Origin: Rothia gullae
GTDB taxonomy: Bacteria; Actinomycetota; Actinomycetes; Actinomycetales; Micrococcaceae
Assembly (NCBI RefSeq): GCF_024294905.1
Contig: NZ_JANCOC010000010.1
Coordinates: 1 to 64,000 of the forward strand
Direction: 5' to 3'
Length of the DNA stretch: 64,000 nucleotides
The notes below the pieces were generated by a model, which worked only from the letters and a program-made list of their open reading frames with translations, was not told the origin of the DNA and searched no databases. This document shows positions 30,035 through 39,240 of this stretch, one piece after another (the first letter of the stretch is position 1; the number at the start of each line of letters is the position of its first letter). The position numbers and the translations under genes were made by a program.

Positions 30035-31231
30035 ATGGCTTCTTCCCGCTTCACCTCAGCTCTTGCCCTTTCCTCAGCTGCGTTGATGCTGGTGCTCTCT
30101 GGTTGCGGCGCATCGAATACCGCATCGTCTTCGTCTGCTGCTTCGGCTTCTTCGTCAGTTAGCGCGTCGGCTTCTTCATCTGCGAGCGCTCAGAATGGCT
30201 ACAACGGGGCTGCGGCCACCGACCACACCAGCTTCTTCGTGAAGGATAAAGGTGACGGCACTAAGGTCATTAAGGATGTTGACGGTCAGGAAGTGACGGT
30301 TCCTGTCACTCCGGAGCGTGTAGCAAACCTGTGGCATGCGAATAATCAGGTGATTCTCACTCTCGGCGGAGCCCCGAAGCTTAGTGCAACTACTCACTAT
30401 GTGACGACGATTCCGTGGTTCCGTCAGATATACCCGGACATTACGAAGGTTCCGGCCCCGATTGCCGCCAATAACGACCTCAATATGGAGGCTCTACTGG
30501 CCACTAAGCCCGATGTGGTGTTGGTGTCGAGTGAGAAGCAGGCTGAGGCTGTGCGTCAGGCGGGGCTGACCGCCGTACGTGTGGGCTTTAGCGATATGAA
30601 CGGCCTGATGCAGACGGTGAATCTGACGGCGGAAGTTCTAGGTACTCAGGGCGCCTATGAGCGTGCTCAGAAGTACAACGCATACATGCAGAAGAACCTG
30701 AAGCTGATTGAGGAACGTCTGAAGGACCTGCCCGATAGCGAGCACCCGAAGGTGATGCATATCGGTAGCGGCACGAAGGTTCAGAATGTCTCTGGTAGCG
30801 GCATCGTGATTGATGAGTGGATTAAGATTGCTGGCGGTCAGAATGTTGCTGCTGATCAGAAGGGCATGAAGGACGTGTCTATGGAGCAGATTACAGCGTA
30901 CGCTCCTGAAGTGATCATTATTGGCGGTGACGCGTCCGCGAAGGGTGTTCAGACGATTCAATCTGATGCGGCGTGGAAGGACGTTCCTGCGGTGAAGAAC
31001 AACAAGGTGATTCGTAACCCGTACGGCACGTTCAACTGGGATCGCTATTCCACTGAGGAAGCTTTGCAGGTGCTGTGGGCTGCGAAGACTCTGCATCCTC
31101 AGAAGTTCACCGATATTGACATGGTGAAGGAAACCCAGGAGTTCTACTCCACTTTCTTTGGCTATTCCTTGAGCACTGATGATGCTCAGCGCATCCTCGC
31201 CGGTGAGGCCCCTGAAGGCTACACCGCTTAG
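30035..31231 (+). CDS. Iron-type ABC transporter substrate-binding lipoprotein, copy 1
   Basis: A 398-residue lipoprotein: signal peptide with lipobox LSGC at about residues 21-24, a Ser/Ala-rich spacer (about 25-50), and a two-lobed class III periplasmic-binding fold. The fold is marked by RVANLWHANNQVILTLGG, LLATKPDVVLVSS and FNWDRYSTEEALQVLWAAKT. It binds a chelate (siderophore, heme or similar) outside the membrane and hands it to the FecCD permease. It lies 30 bases after the ATPase, with AGGAG before the ATG. It is paralogous to the next two genes over its whole length. An imperfect hairpin at about 31243-31286 separates it from copy 2. Confidence 0.92.
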   Translation: MASSRFTSALALSSAALMLVLSGCGASNTASSSSAASASSSVSASASSSASAQNGYNGAAATDHTSFFVKDKGDGTKVIKDVDGQEVTVPVTPERVANLWHANNQVILTLGGAPKLSATTHYVTTIPWFRQIYPDITKVPAPIAANNDLNMEALLATKPDVVLVSSEKQAEAVRQAGLTAVRVGFSDMNGLMQTVNLTAEVLGTQGAYERAQKYNAYMQKNLKLIEERLKDLPDSEHPKVMHIGSGTKVQNVSGSGIVIDEWIKIAGGQNVAADQKGMKDVSMEQITAYAPEVIIIGGDASAKGVQTIQSDAAWKDVPAVKNNKVIRNPYGTFNWDRYSTEEALQVLWAAKTLHPQKFTDIDMVKETQEFYSTFFGYSLSTDDAQRILAGEAPEGYTA

Positions 31232-31322
31232 ACCTTGTTCTGGGCGCCTCTCCTCTGCCGGTAGGGACCCTGCCGGTGGGGAGAGCCTCCTCAGAGTTTC
31301 ACACATATTTGAAAGATATACG

Positions 31323-32492
31323 ATGACTACTTTTCGTTCTGGTATTGCACTGACGGCAGCTTTGATGCTGGCGGCGCTGACAGGTTGCGGTGCATCGAAT
31401 ACTGCTTCCTCCTCTCCGAGTACCTCTGCGTCCTCGAGCGTATCTGCGGCATCCTCGTCTGTCGCATCCTCTCAGGCGTGGAAGGATTTGGTTTCTGCCA
31501 CCGGTGTTGAGATTACTTACAGTGCGGACGGTTCGCGTGTGCTGACCGATAACAGCGGTCAGAAAGTTGAGCTACCCGCTACCGTCGATCGCATCGCAAA
31601 CCTGTGGGATGCGAACAACCAGGTGATGCTGTTGCTCGGCTCTTCCAATCATATTGTGGCGACCACTCAGCAGATTTCGAAGATGCCTTGGTATAAGAAG
31701 GTTCAGCCGAAGATTACTCAAGCATCCACTCCTGTCTCCGGCACCGATTTGAACGTTGAGGAGCTGCTGAAGTCTAAGCCGGACGTCGTGGTGTCCATTG
31801 ACAAGACTCAGGTTGAAAAGGCGCGAGCTGCGGGCCTGACCACTGTACAGCTGGGCTTCCAGGATTTCGCGGGTCTGAAGAAGAACGTGGTCATGACCGC
31901 GGAGGTACTCGGTACCGATCAGGCTCGTTCGCAGGCTATCAAGTACATTACCTACCTTGAGAAGAACCTGAAGTTCGTGATCGAACGCACTGCTTCCTTG
32001 AGCGATGACCAGCGCCCGAAGGTGTTGCACATTGCCGGCGGTTCCGACGTGACGAAGGTCGACGGTTCCGATTCGATTATTGGTGAATGGATGAAAGCAA
32101 CCGGCGCGAAGAACTCGATTGACGGCGTGGCCAACTACAAGAACATCTCGCTGGAGCAGATTATCGCCTCTGCACCGGATGCCATTATCGTGGGCAATTC
32201 TGACGCGCAGCAGGGCATTGACTCCATCAAGGCTGACGCTGCGTGGAAGGATATTCCAGCCGTCAAGAATGACAAGCTGTACCGAAACCCTGTAGGCACC
32301 TTCAAGTGGGACCGCTACTCCACGGAGGAGGCCCTGCAGCTACTGTGGGCAGGCAAGACCCTGCATCCCGAACTGTTTACCGACGTTGATTTGGTCAAGG
32401 AAACCCGCGAGTTCTACTCAACCTTCTACGGCTACCAGCTGACCGAGGATGAGGCGCAGCGCATCTTAGCTGGGCAGAACCCGGCATCCTAA
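31323..32492 (+). CDS. Iron-type ABC transporter substrate-binding lipoprotein, copy 2
   Basis: A 389-residue paralogue of the preceding gene with the same plan: lipobox LTGC (about residue 21), Ser/Ala spacer, then the binding fold. It shares RIANLWDANNQVMLLLG, KYITYLEKNLKF and FKWDRYSTEEALQLLWAGKT with its neighbours. The ligand-facing first lobe diverges most: VEITYSADGSRVLTDNSGQ replaces the TSFFVKDKGDGTKVIKD-type segment of copies 1 and 3. Different ligands are therefore plausible. The ATG at 31323 is chosen because it begins the signal peptide; the frame is open further upstream, but that text overlaps copy 1. Confidence 0.92.
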   Translation: MTTFRSGIALTAALMLAALTGCGASNTASSSPSTSASSSVSAASSSVASSQAWKDLVSATGVEITYSADGSRVLTDNSGQKVELPATVDRIANLWDANNQVMLLLGSSNHIVATTQQISKMPWYKKVQPKITQASTPVSGTDLNVEELLKSKPDVVVSIDKTQVEKARAAGLTTVQLGFQDFAGLKKNVVMTAEVLGTDQARSQAIKYITYLEKNLKFVIERTASLSDDQRPKVLHIAGGSDVTKVDGSDSIIGEWMKATGAKNSIDGVANYKNISLEQIIASAPDAIIVGNSDAQQGIDSIKADAAWKDIPAVKNDKLYRNPVGTFKWDRYSTEEALQLLWAGKTLHPELFTDVDLVKETREFYSTFYGYQLTEDEAQRILAGQNPAS

Positions 32493-32515
32493 TCCCCCGG
32501 GCTCGCTTTAGATTT

Positions 32516-32617
32516 CCGGCGGTGGTTTGGGCGGCACACAAGAGATGCGGTAGAGGTGCCCTTTGTCTTGTGAGGGGCGTGTCCCTAGCACGCCTGCCCC
32601 ACCCAGGCCGCCGCCGG
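32516..32617 (+). ncRNA. Three-way-junction-like structured RNA between binding-protein copies 2 and 3
   Basis: An outer stem of about 19 bp joins 32516-32534 to 32599-32617. Its imperfect positions are mostly T-G, which pair only in plus-strand RNA. Inside lie two further stems: CACAAGA with TCTTGTG (32536-32572 region) and GGCGTG with CACGCC (about 32576-32593) around TCCCTAG. It fills most of the gap after copy 2. It might be an mRNA-stabilising or attenuating element that sets the ratio of the lipoproteins, or a regulatory RNA. No known family was recognised. Confidence 0.5.
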
Positions 32618-32657
32618 GTTATTCACCTATCCGTTGTACACCGCAGAAAGACACACC

Positions 32658-33803
32658 ATGAAAATCACGAAGTTCCACACCGGCGTTGCTCTAACCACTT
32701 CCCTGCTGCTGGCTGCTCTGACCGGTTGCGGCGCCGCGAACACCGCCTCCTCCTCGGGTTCGGCTTCGAGCTCGACCTCAGTCTCGGCTTCGAGTAATTC
32801 TGCGAAGAAGCACACCAGCTTCTTCGTGAAGGACAACGGTAACGGCACTAAGGTCATTAAGGACATTGATGGCAAGGAGGTCACCGTCCCCACAACCCCT
32901 GAGCACATCGCTGACCTGTGGCACGCAAACAACCAGGTGGTTCTGTTGCTCGGCGGGGCTGAGAAGCTGGTGTCCACCACGACTAACGTGAAGTCTCTGG
33001 CATGGTTCAAGCAGGTCTACCCCGGCATTGAGAAGGTTGACGCGCCGGTGAAGGGCACCGACGTGAACATGGAGCAGTTGCTCGCCGACAAGCCGGAGGT
33101 GCTGCTCGCCTCCTCGAAGGAGCAGATTGCGAAGGCAGCTGAGGCGGGTATCCCGGCGGTGCACGTTGAGTTCCAGAACTTCGCGGACCTGAAGCGCACC
33201 GTTGAGCTGACCGCCGAGGTTATTGGCACCGATGAGGCGATTGAGCGTGCTGAGAAGTACCTGGCGTACCTGGAGAAGAACGAGAACCTCATCAAGGAGC
33301 GTCTGCAGGGCGTCACCGAGTCCCCGAAGGTGCTGCACGTTGCGGGCGGTTCTGACCTGACGAAGGTGGACGGCTCAAATTCCCTGATTGGCGAGTGGAT
33401 GAAGCTTTCGGGTGCGAAGAACTCTCTGGACGGCGTGGAGAACTTGAAGAACATTTCTCTGGAGCAGATTATTGCCTCGCAGCCGGAGTACATCATCATT
33501 GGCGGCGCGGATGCGCAGAAGGGCGTTGACGCGATTAAGGCCGACGCCGCGTGGGCTGACGTTCCGGCGGTGAAGAACAGCAAGATTATTAAGAACCCGG
33601 TCGGCACCTTCAACTGGGACCGCTACTCGGCTGAGGAGGCTCTGCAGATTCTGTGGGCGGCGAAGCTGTTCCACCCCGAGAAGTTCTCCGACGTTGACCT
33701 GGTGAAGGAGACCCGCGAGTTCTACTCGACCTTCTACGGCTACAACCTGACTGAGGATGAGGCGCAGCGCATCATCAATGGTCAGGGCCCCGCAACTAAC
33801 TAA
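32658..33803 (+). CDS. Iron-type ABC transporter substrate-binding lipoprotein, copy 3
   Basis: A 381-residue third paralogue. The lipobox is LTGC (about residue 22) followed by GAANTASSSG. The first lobe has TSFFVKDNGNGTKVIKDIDG, very close to copy 1, while the second lobe (GAKNSLDGVENLKNISLEQI) is closer to copy 2. The gene thus looks like a mosaic of the other two and may have arisen by recombination between them. The ATG at 32658 is used as it begins the signal peptide. It is the last gene of the unit; a strong terminator follows 45 bases after the stop. Confidence 0.92.
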   Translation: MKITKFHTGVALTTSLLLAALTGCGAANTASSSGSASSSTSVSASSNSAKKHTSFFVKDNGNGTKVIKDIDGKEVTVPTTPEHIADLWHANNQVVLLLGGAEKLVSTTTNVKSLAWFKQVYPGIEKVDAPVKGTDVNMEQLLADKPEVLLASSKEQIAKAAEAGIPAVHVEFQNFADLKRTVELTAEVIGTDEAIERAEKYLAYLEKNENLIKERLQGVTESPKVLHVAGGSDLTKVDGSNSLIGEWMKLSGAKNSLDGVENLKNISLEQIIASQPEYIIIGGADAQKGVDAIKADAAWADVPAVKNSKIIKNPVGTFNWDRYSAEEALQILWAAKLFHPEKFSDVDLVKETREFYSTFYGYNLTEDEAQRIINGQGPATN

Positions 33804-33847
33804 CGTGATGGCAGCTCACCTGGCGACCGGCTAGCTCGTTAAACACG

Positions 33848-33894
33848 TACCGCCCGGAACCGTGCTCCCAGCACAATTCCGGGCGGTATTTTAT
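33848..33894. terminator. Terminator of the ABC importer operon
   Basis: TACCGCCCGGAA (33848-33859) pairs perfectly with TTCCGGGCGGTA (33877-33888), followed by TTTTATT, a standard intrinsic terminator on the plus strand. An internal GTGCT/AGCAC stem continues the hairpin. The minus strand may also use it for the convergent gene. Confidence 0.85.
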
Positions 33895-33954
33895 TGGTTT
33901 GTAGCCGTGGGGCGCCGCAGTGCTAGTTGACTGCAGGGTTAGTTGACGGCAGCG

Positions 33955-35283
33955 TTAGCGCACTTCCACGGTGGCTCCAGCGAGGCTCATCAGCGCCCGG
34001 TTCGTCAGCGGAAGGTACCCGTTCAGGGCGCTCAAAATCAGCTGCATGATGCGCTCTTCATCCTCCACGCTCAGCCCGCGCGGAATACCCACACCCGGCA
34101 CGCAGATGCGCTGCTTATACAGGTCAATCACCGCGCACACGGTGCGGTTCGGCACGCCCAACACCGGCAGCATGCCTCGGTGATTGATGGTGCGCAGGCC
34201 CTTACCGACCACGGCGGCGGTGCGGATATCCGGGCGGGCACTCCTCGCGAACCGGGAGGCGCCCGCACCGTTCGCAAAAGCGGCAGGGTCGGGAATACTA
34301 TTCGGCACCGCACTCTTCTCGTTCAGCACAGACAGGAGCGGCTCCCCCACCGCGGCGGTGACCGCCACGTAGCGTACCTGCCGGTCCATAGCGTTGAGGA
34401 AGTCCAGTTCCACGTACTCCTCCACGCGGTAGTTATCGACCAGGCCGGCTTCACCCGATCCGGTTTCCTCCACGGTTCGGGTGATGACTTCTTCATCGTA
34501 GAAGCTTGCCACGCACACCTGCGAGGCGCCGCGTTCAATGCGGGCGCGGCATTGGTAGTCGTCGTCGAGCAGCCAGAGGGACAGATCGTAGCCATCAGGC
34601 ACATCGCGCACACCGGTCGCAAGCAGCACTTCGCCGCCGCCCAGGGAGAACGGTTCCCAGCCAGCCGGTTCAAAAGCGTTGAGGGCACCGTCCAGGGCTG
34701 GGTTGCAGGATCCGAGGCTCGGCGCTTGATCAGCCGGGGTGAACGCCTCAGTGGAGGGCATGGCGATAGTCAGCCCGCGCATCCTGCCAGCAAGGCAGAG
34801 CTCAACCGCCATGAGCAGGTGACCCGCACCTTCACGGCTCAGAGCTGGGCTCTGAACCAGGTGCGCCACGCCGGAGTTGTCCAGGCTGAGGTGTTCGCCA
34901 ACTCCGCGGGCGGCGTTCGAGTAGCGGTTATGCAGCCGCACCAGCTCGTCAATGGGCAGGGCGCGGCCCACGGCGCCGAACGCCTTGGCGATAGCGTGAA
35001 CGTGTTCGGGGAAGACGCGGCAGAGCCTGCCGAGCTGACGGGCAAACTCTGCCGGACGCTGCGTGAGCACGCCCAGCAGGGTGCCAAGGTTCTGCTGGCG
35101 GTAGGCGTTGAGTAGCTGGGCGACGGTGGCGGGTTCAAGCTGCTCGATAGCGCCCCTCTTGGGGAGGCGGGATCCCTGGCGGTTGAGGGTTGCGGTGGCG
35201 TCGCGGCTGCCCGCGGACTGCTCTGATGAGTTTTTGCCTGCTTGTGCGTCTACTTGTTGATAGTAGGTTCCCAACTGCGTCAC
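33955..35283 (-). CDS. Uncharacterised 442-residue protein
   Basis: I do not recognise the family with confidence. The protein is soluble, with no signal peptide or membrane helix. The N-terminal 200 residues look helical (RLCRVFPEHVHAIAKAFGAVG). The C-terminal half looks beta-rich, with DLSLWLLDDDYQCRARI, VEEYVELDF and RYVAVTAAVGEPL. That C-terminal pattern loosely recalls the TerD-like end of large actinobacterial MXAN_6230/SCO0854 proteins, but the match is weak. The start codon is GTG at 35283 with AAGG about ten bases upstream; later starts are possible. It faces the ABC operon convergently and is a monocistronic unit. Confidence 0.75.
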   Translation of the reverse strand: MTQLGTYYQQVDAQAGKNSSEQSAGSRDATATLNRQGSRLPKRGAIEQLEPATVAQLLNAYRQQNLGTLLGVLTQRPAEFARQLGRLCRVFPEHVHAIAKAFGAVGRALPIDELVRLHNRYSNAARGVGEHLSLDNSGVAHLVQSPALSREGAGHLLMAVELCLAGRMRGLTIAMPSTEAFTPADQAPSLGSCNPALDGALNAFEPAGWEPFSLGGGEVLLATGVRDVPDGYDLSLWLLDDDYQCRARIERGASQVCVASFYDEEVITRTVEETGSGEAGLVDNYRVEEYVELDFLNAMDRQVRYVAVTAAVGEPLLSVLNEKSAVPNSIPDPAAFANGAGASRFARSARPDIRTAAVVGKGLRTINHRGMLPVLGVPNRTVCAVIDLYKQRICVPGVGIPRGLSVEDEERIMQLILSALNGYLPLTNRALMSLAGATVEVR

Positions 35284-35779
35284 GTTTTCACGACCTTGAG
35301 CTCTTCAGAGCGTTCGTTAGCTGATTCTTCGTAAGGTGACGGGCGGGGCTCAGCGCCTACCGGCAGATGGTTCGTGCACACACTCGACCGTCTGCCGGAT
35401 CTTATAGTACCGGCATACAGCTGTGCCTCATTCCTTGAGCAACTAAGCTATATCAAGACGTCAGCATCAGGACCTCAGCGCTGAGATAGTACCCAGTTCT
35501 CCGCGCTGAGATGTCAGCGTTGAGCCCTGCCCGTCGGTGCGGGCGCACGCGTTCCCTCGTGGAGGCGCCGGGCTGGGTTACCGCTGGTGACGAACCCCTT
35601 GCCCGTGCCGTGGAGGGGCATGTGCGTTCCGCAACGTTTTTTAGGCTATCAGCTTTAGCGGGCAATTACTAGGGCTAGAGTAACTATTAACTAAGGTTAA
35701 ACTATCTTTTGGGTTTTGATGACTTTACACAGGCGCTCTAGCCCGGAAATCTAGGACCGTGAATCTAGGGGCCGGGAAG
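35284..35779. other. Intergenic region with small dyads
   Basis: No gene is supported. There is a palindromic CTCAGCGCTGAG with a second GCGCTGAGATG nearby (about 35475-35518). An AT-rich dyad TTAAC-TAAG-GTTAA lies at 35687-35700, between yigZ and the unknown gene, and may be promoter or operator DNA for the latter. Function is unproven. Confidence 0.4.
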
Positions 35780-36466
35780 CTAGACCGGCAAATCCACCCA
35801 CTGCGTATCCCCCCAAGCCACACTCGCCACACCGGAACTCAAGCTCACCACCAGTTCCTCGGCACGCGCCAGTTCCTCCGGGCGGTCAAACACGCCCAGG
35901 GAAATCGTGGCACCCTCCGCACCGTACTCGGTACCCAGCACGTTCAGACCGGCAGCACGGATCTCGTTCTCCAGGCGGCCAGCATCCGCATGCGAACTGG
36001 GCACCTGACCCACACGCAAACGCTCACGCGAATCGAATAGCGCACCATCCAGGGTCTGCACCACCGAATCAGTGTAGGCACGCACCAGACCGCCCGCGCC
36101 AAGCTTAATGCCACCGAAGTAACGCACGACCACCGCAACCACATCCGACAGGTCGGTGGTGCCGTCCTCGCGGGTCTGACGCGCCAGCAGCGCCTGCATC
36201 ATCGGCACACCGGCGGTACCGGCGGGCTCACCATCATCGGAGGAACGCTGAATATCGCGGTCAGCACCAATAATGAACGCCGAACACACGTGGCGGGCAT
36301 CGTGGTAGGTCTTGCGCACCGAGTCAATGTAGGCGCGCGCCTCCTCAACGGTGCTCACGCGCTTGATGTGACCAATAAATTCGCTACGCTTAATTTCGAG
36401 GAGACTCTCATAGGGCTCATCGCCGCGCGGTACAAGGTATCGGTTGGCGCGAGTTTCTTCCTGCAT
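35780..36466 (-). CDS. YigZ/IMPACT-family protein (UPF0029)
   Basis: A 228-residue member of the YigZ/IMPACT family, related in fold to the eukaryotic translation regulator IMPACT. The conserved core is visible: KRSEFIGHIKRVSTVEEA near the start, HVCSAFIIG, SSDDGEPAGTAGVPMM (about residues 75-90) and VVRYFGGIKLGAGGLVRAY. A second small domain (about 140-228) completes it. Its biochemical role is not firmly established; translation-related or RNA binding is suggested for the family. ATG at 36466 is preceded by a strong AGGAGG. It diverges from coaE, 58 bases apart. Confidence 0.94.
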   Translation of the reverse strand: MQEETRANRYLVPRGDEPYESLLEIKRSEFIGHIKRVSTVEEARAYIDSVRKTYHDARHVCSAFIIGADRDIQRSSDDGEPAGTAGVPMMQALLARQTREDGTTDLSDVVAVVVRYFGGIKLGAGGLVRAYTDSVVQTLDGALFDSRERLRVGQVPSSHADAGRLENEIRAAGLNVLGTEYGAEGATISLGVFDRPEELARAEELVVSLSSGVASVAWGDTQWVDLPV

Positions 36467-36524
36467 GTGTCCTCCTCTAATCAGTACCTATCTATTGTGG
36501 CACAGCCCCTCAGGAGCACCGTCC

Positions 36525-37160
36525 ATGTCCCAGCCTTCTTTCCCCGCCTCCACTGTCCTGCGCCGTTACGCCCTCACCGGCGGCATCGGCAGCGGCAAGA
36601 GCACCATCGCATCCCTCTTCGTTGAGCATGGCGCGTTCCTGGTGGATGCGGACGCTATCTCCCGCTCCCTCATGGAGCCCGGCGAGGCGGTGCTCACCCG
36701 CACGGTCGCGGAGTTCGGTGAGCATCTGCTCGAGGCGGACGGCCGCCTTAACCGCCCCGCCCTGGCGCGTATCGTGTTCAATGATGAGCAGGCACGCCTG
36801 CGTCTAAACGCGATTGTGCATCCCGCTATTCGTGAGCGTGCCGCACAGCTGGTGGAGCAGGCGCAGTCCCAACCCGGTTTCAGCGGCGTGGTGTTGGAGG
36901 ATATTCCTCTGCTCGTGGAGACCGGCGACCCGTCCGCCTTTGAAGGCGTGGTCGTGGTGCGCACTCCCCTGGCGACTCGCCTGCAACGCCTCGTATCTTC
37001 GCGCGGCATGAGTGAGGAGGATGCGCGCGCCCGCATCGCCGCGCAGGCTACCGACGAGCAGCGTGAGGCAGTCGCAGCCTGGATTATTGATAATGGCGGC
37101 TCGCTGGAGGAAACCGCCGAGCAGGTGTACGCCGTCTGGGAACAGATGACCACCGTCTAA
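36525..37160 (+). CDS. coaE: Dephospho-CoA kinase (CoaE)
   Basis: CoaE adds the 3'-phosphate to dephospho-CoA, the last step of coenzyme A synthesis. The 211-residue protein begins MSQPSFPAS and has the P-loop TGGIGSGKST (about residue 20), then DADAISRSLMEPGE and IVHPAIRERA, all conserved in the family. I choose ATG 36525, with AGGAG eight bases upstream; the frame remains open upstream but overlaps the divergent yigZ start region. CoaE often sits between rpsA and uvrB in actinobacteria; here it faces rpsA convergently. Confidence 0.95.
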   Translation: MSQPSFPASTVLRRYALTGGIGSGKSTIASLFVEHGAFLVDADAISRSLMEPGEAVLTRTVAEFGEHLLEADGRLNRPALARIVFNDEQARLRLNAIVHPAIRERAAQLVEQAQSQPGFSGVVLEDIPLLVETGDPSAFEGVVVVRTPLATRLQRLVSSRGMSEEDARARIAAQATDEQREAVAAWIIDNGGSLEETAEQVYAVWEQMTTV

Positions 37161-37279
37161 AATCCTCCTCAGCAACACCGGGCACACGCCCCCGGAGTCC
37201 AACGAGCTCGTCCCAACCCCGGCTCACTCCAGTCTGAGGCTCACTCCAGTCTGACTCACCCCGGCCCAAATAACGCAAA

Positions 37280-37316
37280 GAACCCCTCACCTCCCAAACG
37301 GGAGATGAGGGGGTTC
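37280..37316. terminator. Terminator between coaE and rpsA
   Basis: GAACCCCTCACCTCCC (37280-37295) pairs with GGGAGATGAGGGGGTTC (37300-37316) around AAAC, with one bulge and one mismatch. It lies between convergent genes and can serve both. Confidence 0.8.
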
Positions 37317-37390
37317 CTCAGCTCTAGGCACCCCACGCGGGGCTTACCTATCGGCTATTACGCCTGATGAGTGCTCATCTGAGCGGCAGA

Positions 37391-38845
37391 TTAGTTGCCG
37401 GTCAGCTTCTTGCGGAGCTCAGCCAGTGCCTCATCCGATGCGAGGGTACCTGCGGAAGCGGGCTCCTCGGAGGAGTAAGAGGTCGGTGCGGGCTCAGCTG
37501 CTGCGGGAGCTGCTGCTGCAGCCTCTGCGTCAGCTTCGAGAGCCTTAGCAACCTGAACCTTGTGAGCCTCGAAGCGAGCCTGTGCCTCTGCGTACTGTGC
37601 TTCCCAAGCCTCGCGCTGTGCGTCGAAGCCTTCCAGCCACTCGTTAGCCTCGGGGTCGAAGCCCTCGGGGTACTTGTAGTTGCCAGCCTCGTCGTACTCT
37701 GCAGCCATACCGTACAGAGCGGGGTCAAACTCGGTAGCGTTGGGGTCAACGCCCTCGTTTGCCTGCTTGAGGGACAGGGAGATGCGGCGGCGATCCATGT
37801 CGATGTCGATGATCTTAACGAAGACCTCTTCACCAACGGAGACGACCTGCTCAGCCAGGTCAACGTGGCGGGTTGCCAGCTCGGAGATGTGGACGAGGCC
37901 CTCGATGCCGTCCTCAACGCGCACGAATGCACCGAAGGGAACGAGCTTGGTGACCTTGCCGGGAACAATCTGACCCAGAGCGTGGGTGCGAGCAAATGCC
38001 TGCCACGGATCTTCCTGGGTTGCCTTGAGGGACAGGGACACGCGCTCGCGGTCCAGGTCCACCTCGAGAACCTCGACGGTAACGGGCTGGCCAACCTCGA
38101 CAACCTCGGACGGGTGGTCGATGTGCTTCCAGGACAGCTCGGACACGTGAACCAGACCGTCCACGCCACCCAGGTCCACGAATGCACCGAAGTTGACGAT
38201 GGAGGAGACAACGCCCTCGCGGACCTGACCCTTCTCCAGCTCGTTGAGGAAGGAGGAGCGAACAGCGGACTGAGTCTCTTCCAGGTATGCACGGCGGGAC
38301 AGAACAACGTTGTTGCGGTTCTTGTCCAGCTCGATGATCTTAGCTTCGATCTGCTGACCGATGTAAGGTGCGAGGTCGCGAACGCGGCGCATCTCAACGA
38401 GAGATGCGGGCAGGAAGCCACGCAGACCGATGTCGAGGATAAGGCCACCCTTGACAACCTCGATAACGGTACCGGTAACGACGCCGTCGTTTTCCTTGAC
38501 CTTCTCGATGTCGCCCCATGCACGCTCGTACTGTGCGCGCTTCTTGGAGAGGATCAGGCGACCTTCCTTGTCCTCCTTGGTGAGGACGAGTGCCTCAACC
38601 TCGGAGCCGAGCTCGACAACCTCAGAGGGGTCGATGTCGTGCTTGATGGACAGCTCGCGGGAGGGGATGACGCCTTCGGTCTTGTAACCGATGTCGAGCA
38701 GAACCTCATCGTGGTCGATCTTAACGACCTGGCCGGAGACGAGATCGCCGTCGTTGAAGACCTTAATGGTCTTCTCGACTGCCTCGAGGAATGCCTGCTC
38801 GTCGCCGATGTCGTTGATTGCGACCTGAGGGATGTTGGTGCTCAT
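37391..38845 (-). CDS. rpsA: 30S ribosomal protein S1
   Basis: S1 binds mRNA and helps start translation. The 484-residue protein has four S1 (OB-fold) repeats, the usual number for actinobacteria. They start near GDLVSGQVVKIDHDEVLLD (about residue 34), DGVVTGTVIEVVKGG (120), GQVREGVVSSIVNFGAFVD (205) and GQIVPGKVTKLVPFGAFVR (290). An acidic, Ala-rich C-terminal tail of about 100 residues follows. ATG at 38845. It is transcribed in the same direction as polA but 0.7 kb away, with a repeat element in between, so it probably has its own promoter. Confidence 0.97.
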   Translation of the reverse strand: MSTNIPQVAINDIGDEQAFLEAVEKTIKVFNDGDLVSGQVVKIDHDEVLLDIGYKTEGVIPSRELSIKHDIDPSEVVELGSEVEALVLTKEDKEGRLILSKKRAQYERAWGDIEKVKENDGVVTGTVIEVVKGGLILDIGLRGFLPASLVEMRRVRDLAPYIGQQIEAKIIELDKNRNNVVLSRRAYLEETQSAVRSSFLNELEKGQVREGVVSSIVNFGAFVDLGGVDGLVHVSELSWKHIDHPSEVVEVGQPVTVEVLEVDLDRERVSLSLKATQEDPWQAFARTHALGQIVPGKVTKLVPFGAFVRVEDGIEGLVHISELATRHVDLAEQVVSVGEEVFVKIIDIDMDRRRISLSLKQANEGVDPNATEFDPALYGMAAEYDEAGNYKYPEGFDPEANEWLEGFDAQREAWEAQYAEAQARFEAHKVQVAKALEADAEAAAAAPAAAEPAPTSYSSEEPASAGTLASDEALAELRKKLTGN

Positions 38846-39145
38846 GTAGTGAGGGCTCCAATTGGATTTCTAATAGGTCGACGCTGCCGGTTCACCGCTC
38901 AACACCTCCGGGTGGAGGCGCCGACCGGCTCACTTTTTCACCCCGGCGCGCACGGTATAGGGCCGTTAACGCCTTTGAATGAGGTGAGGAAACGTCGAGC
39001 TGACGGATACTTACAATGTGTACCACCCGCCGGAAGCAGATGCTCTAAGCAGGGTGTGCGAGCGGTCTGCGCCCGTTTTCTCCCCGTTTTCTTAAGGAGA
39101 AAAAGAGCATAGAAAACCCGTACGTTGGTACACGCGATTAATAGT

Positions 39146-39198
39146 GTACGGGAATCCCGGGCGTGTCGTCAATGGTTACGCGCCCGGGATTCCCGTAC
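39146..39198. terminator. 18-bp inverted repeat between polA and rpsA
   Basis: GTACGGGAATCCCGGGCG (39146-39163) pairs perfectly with 39181-39198 around a 17-base loop. It is followed by a T-rich stretch on the plus strand. It could end polA read-through transcription on the minus strand, though there is no clear U-tail on that side. Confidence 0.6.
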
Positions 39199-39240
39199 TT
39201 ATTTGCGGTTTTGTTTGCTTGTGAAGTTGAGGGACGGCGT

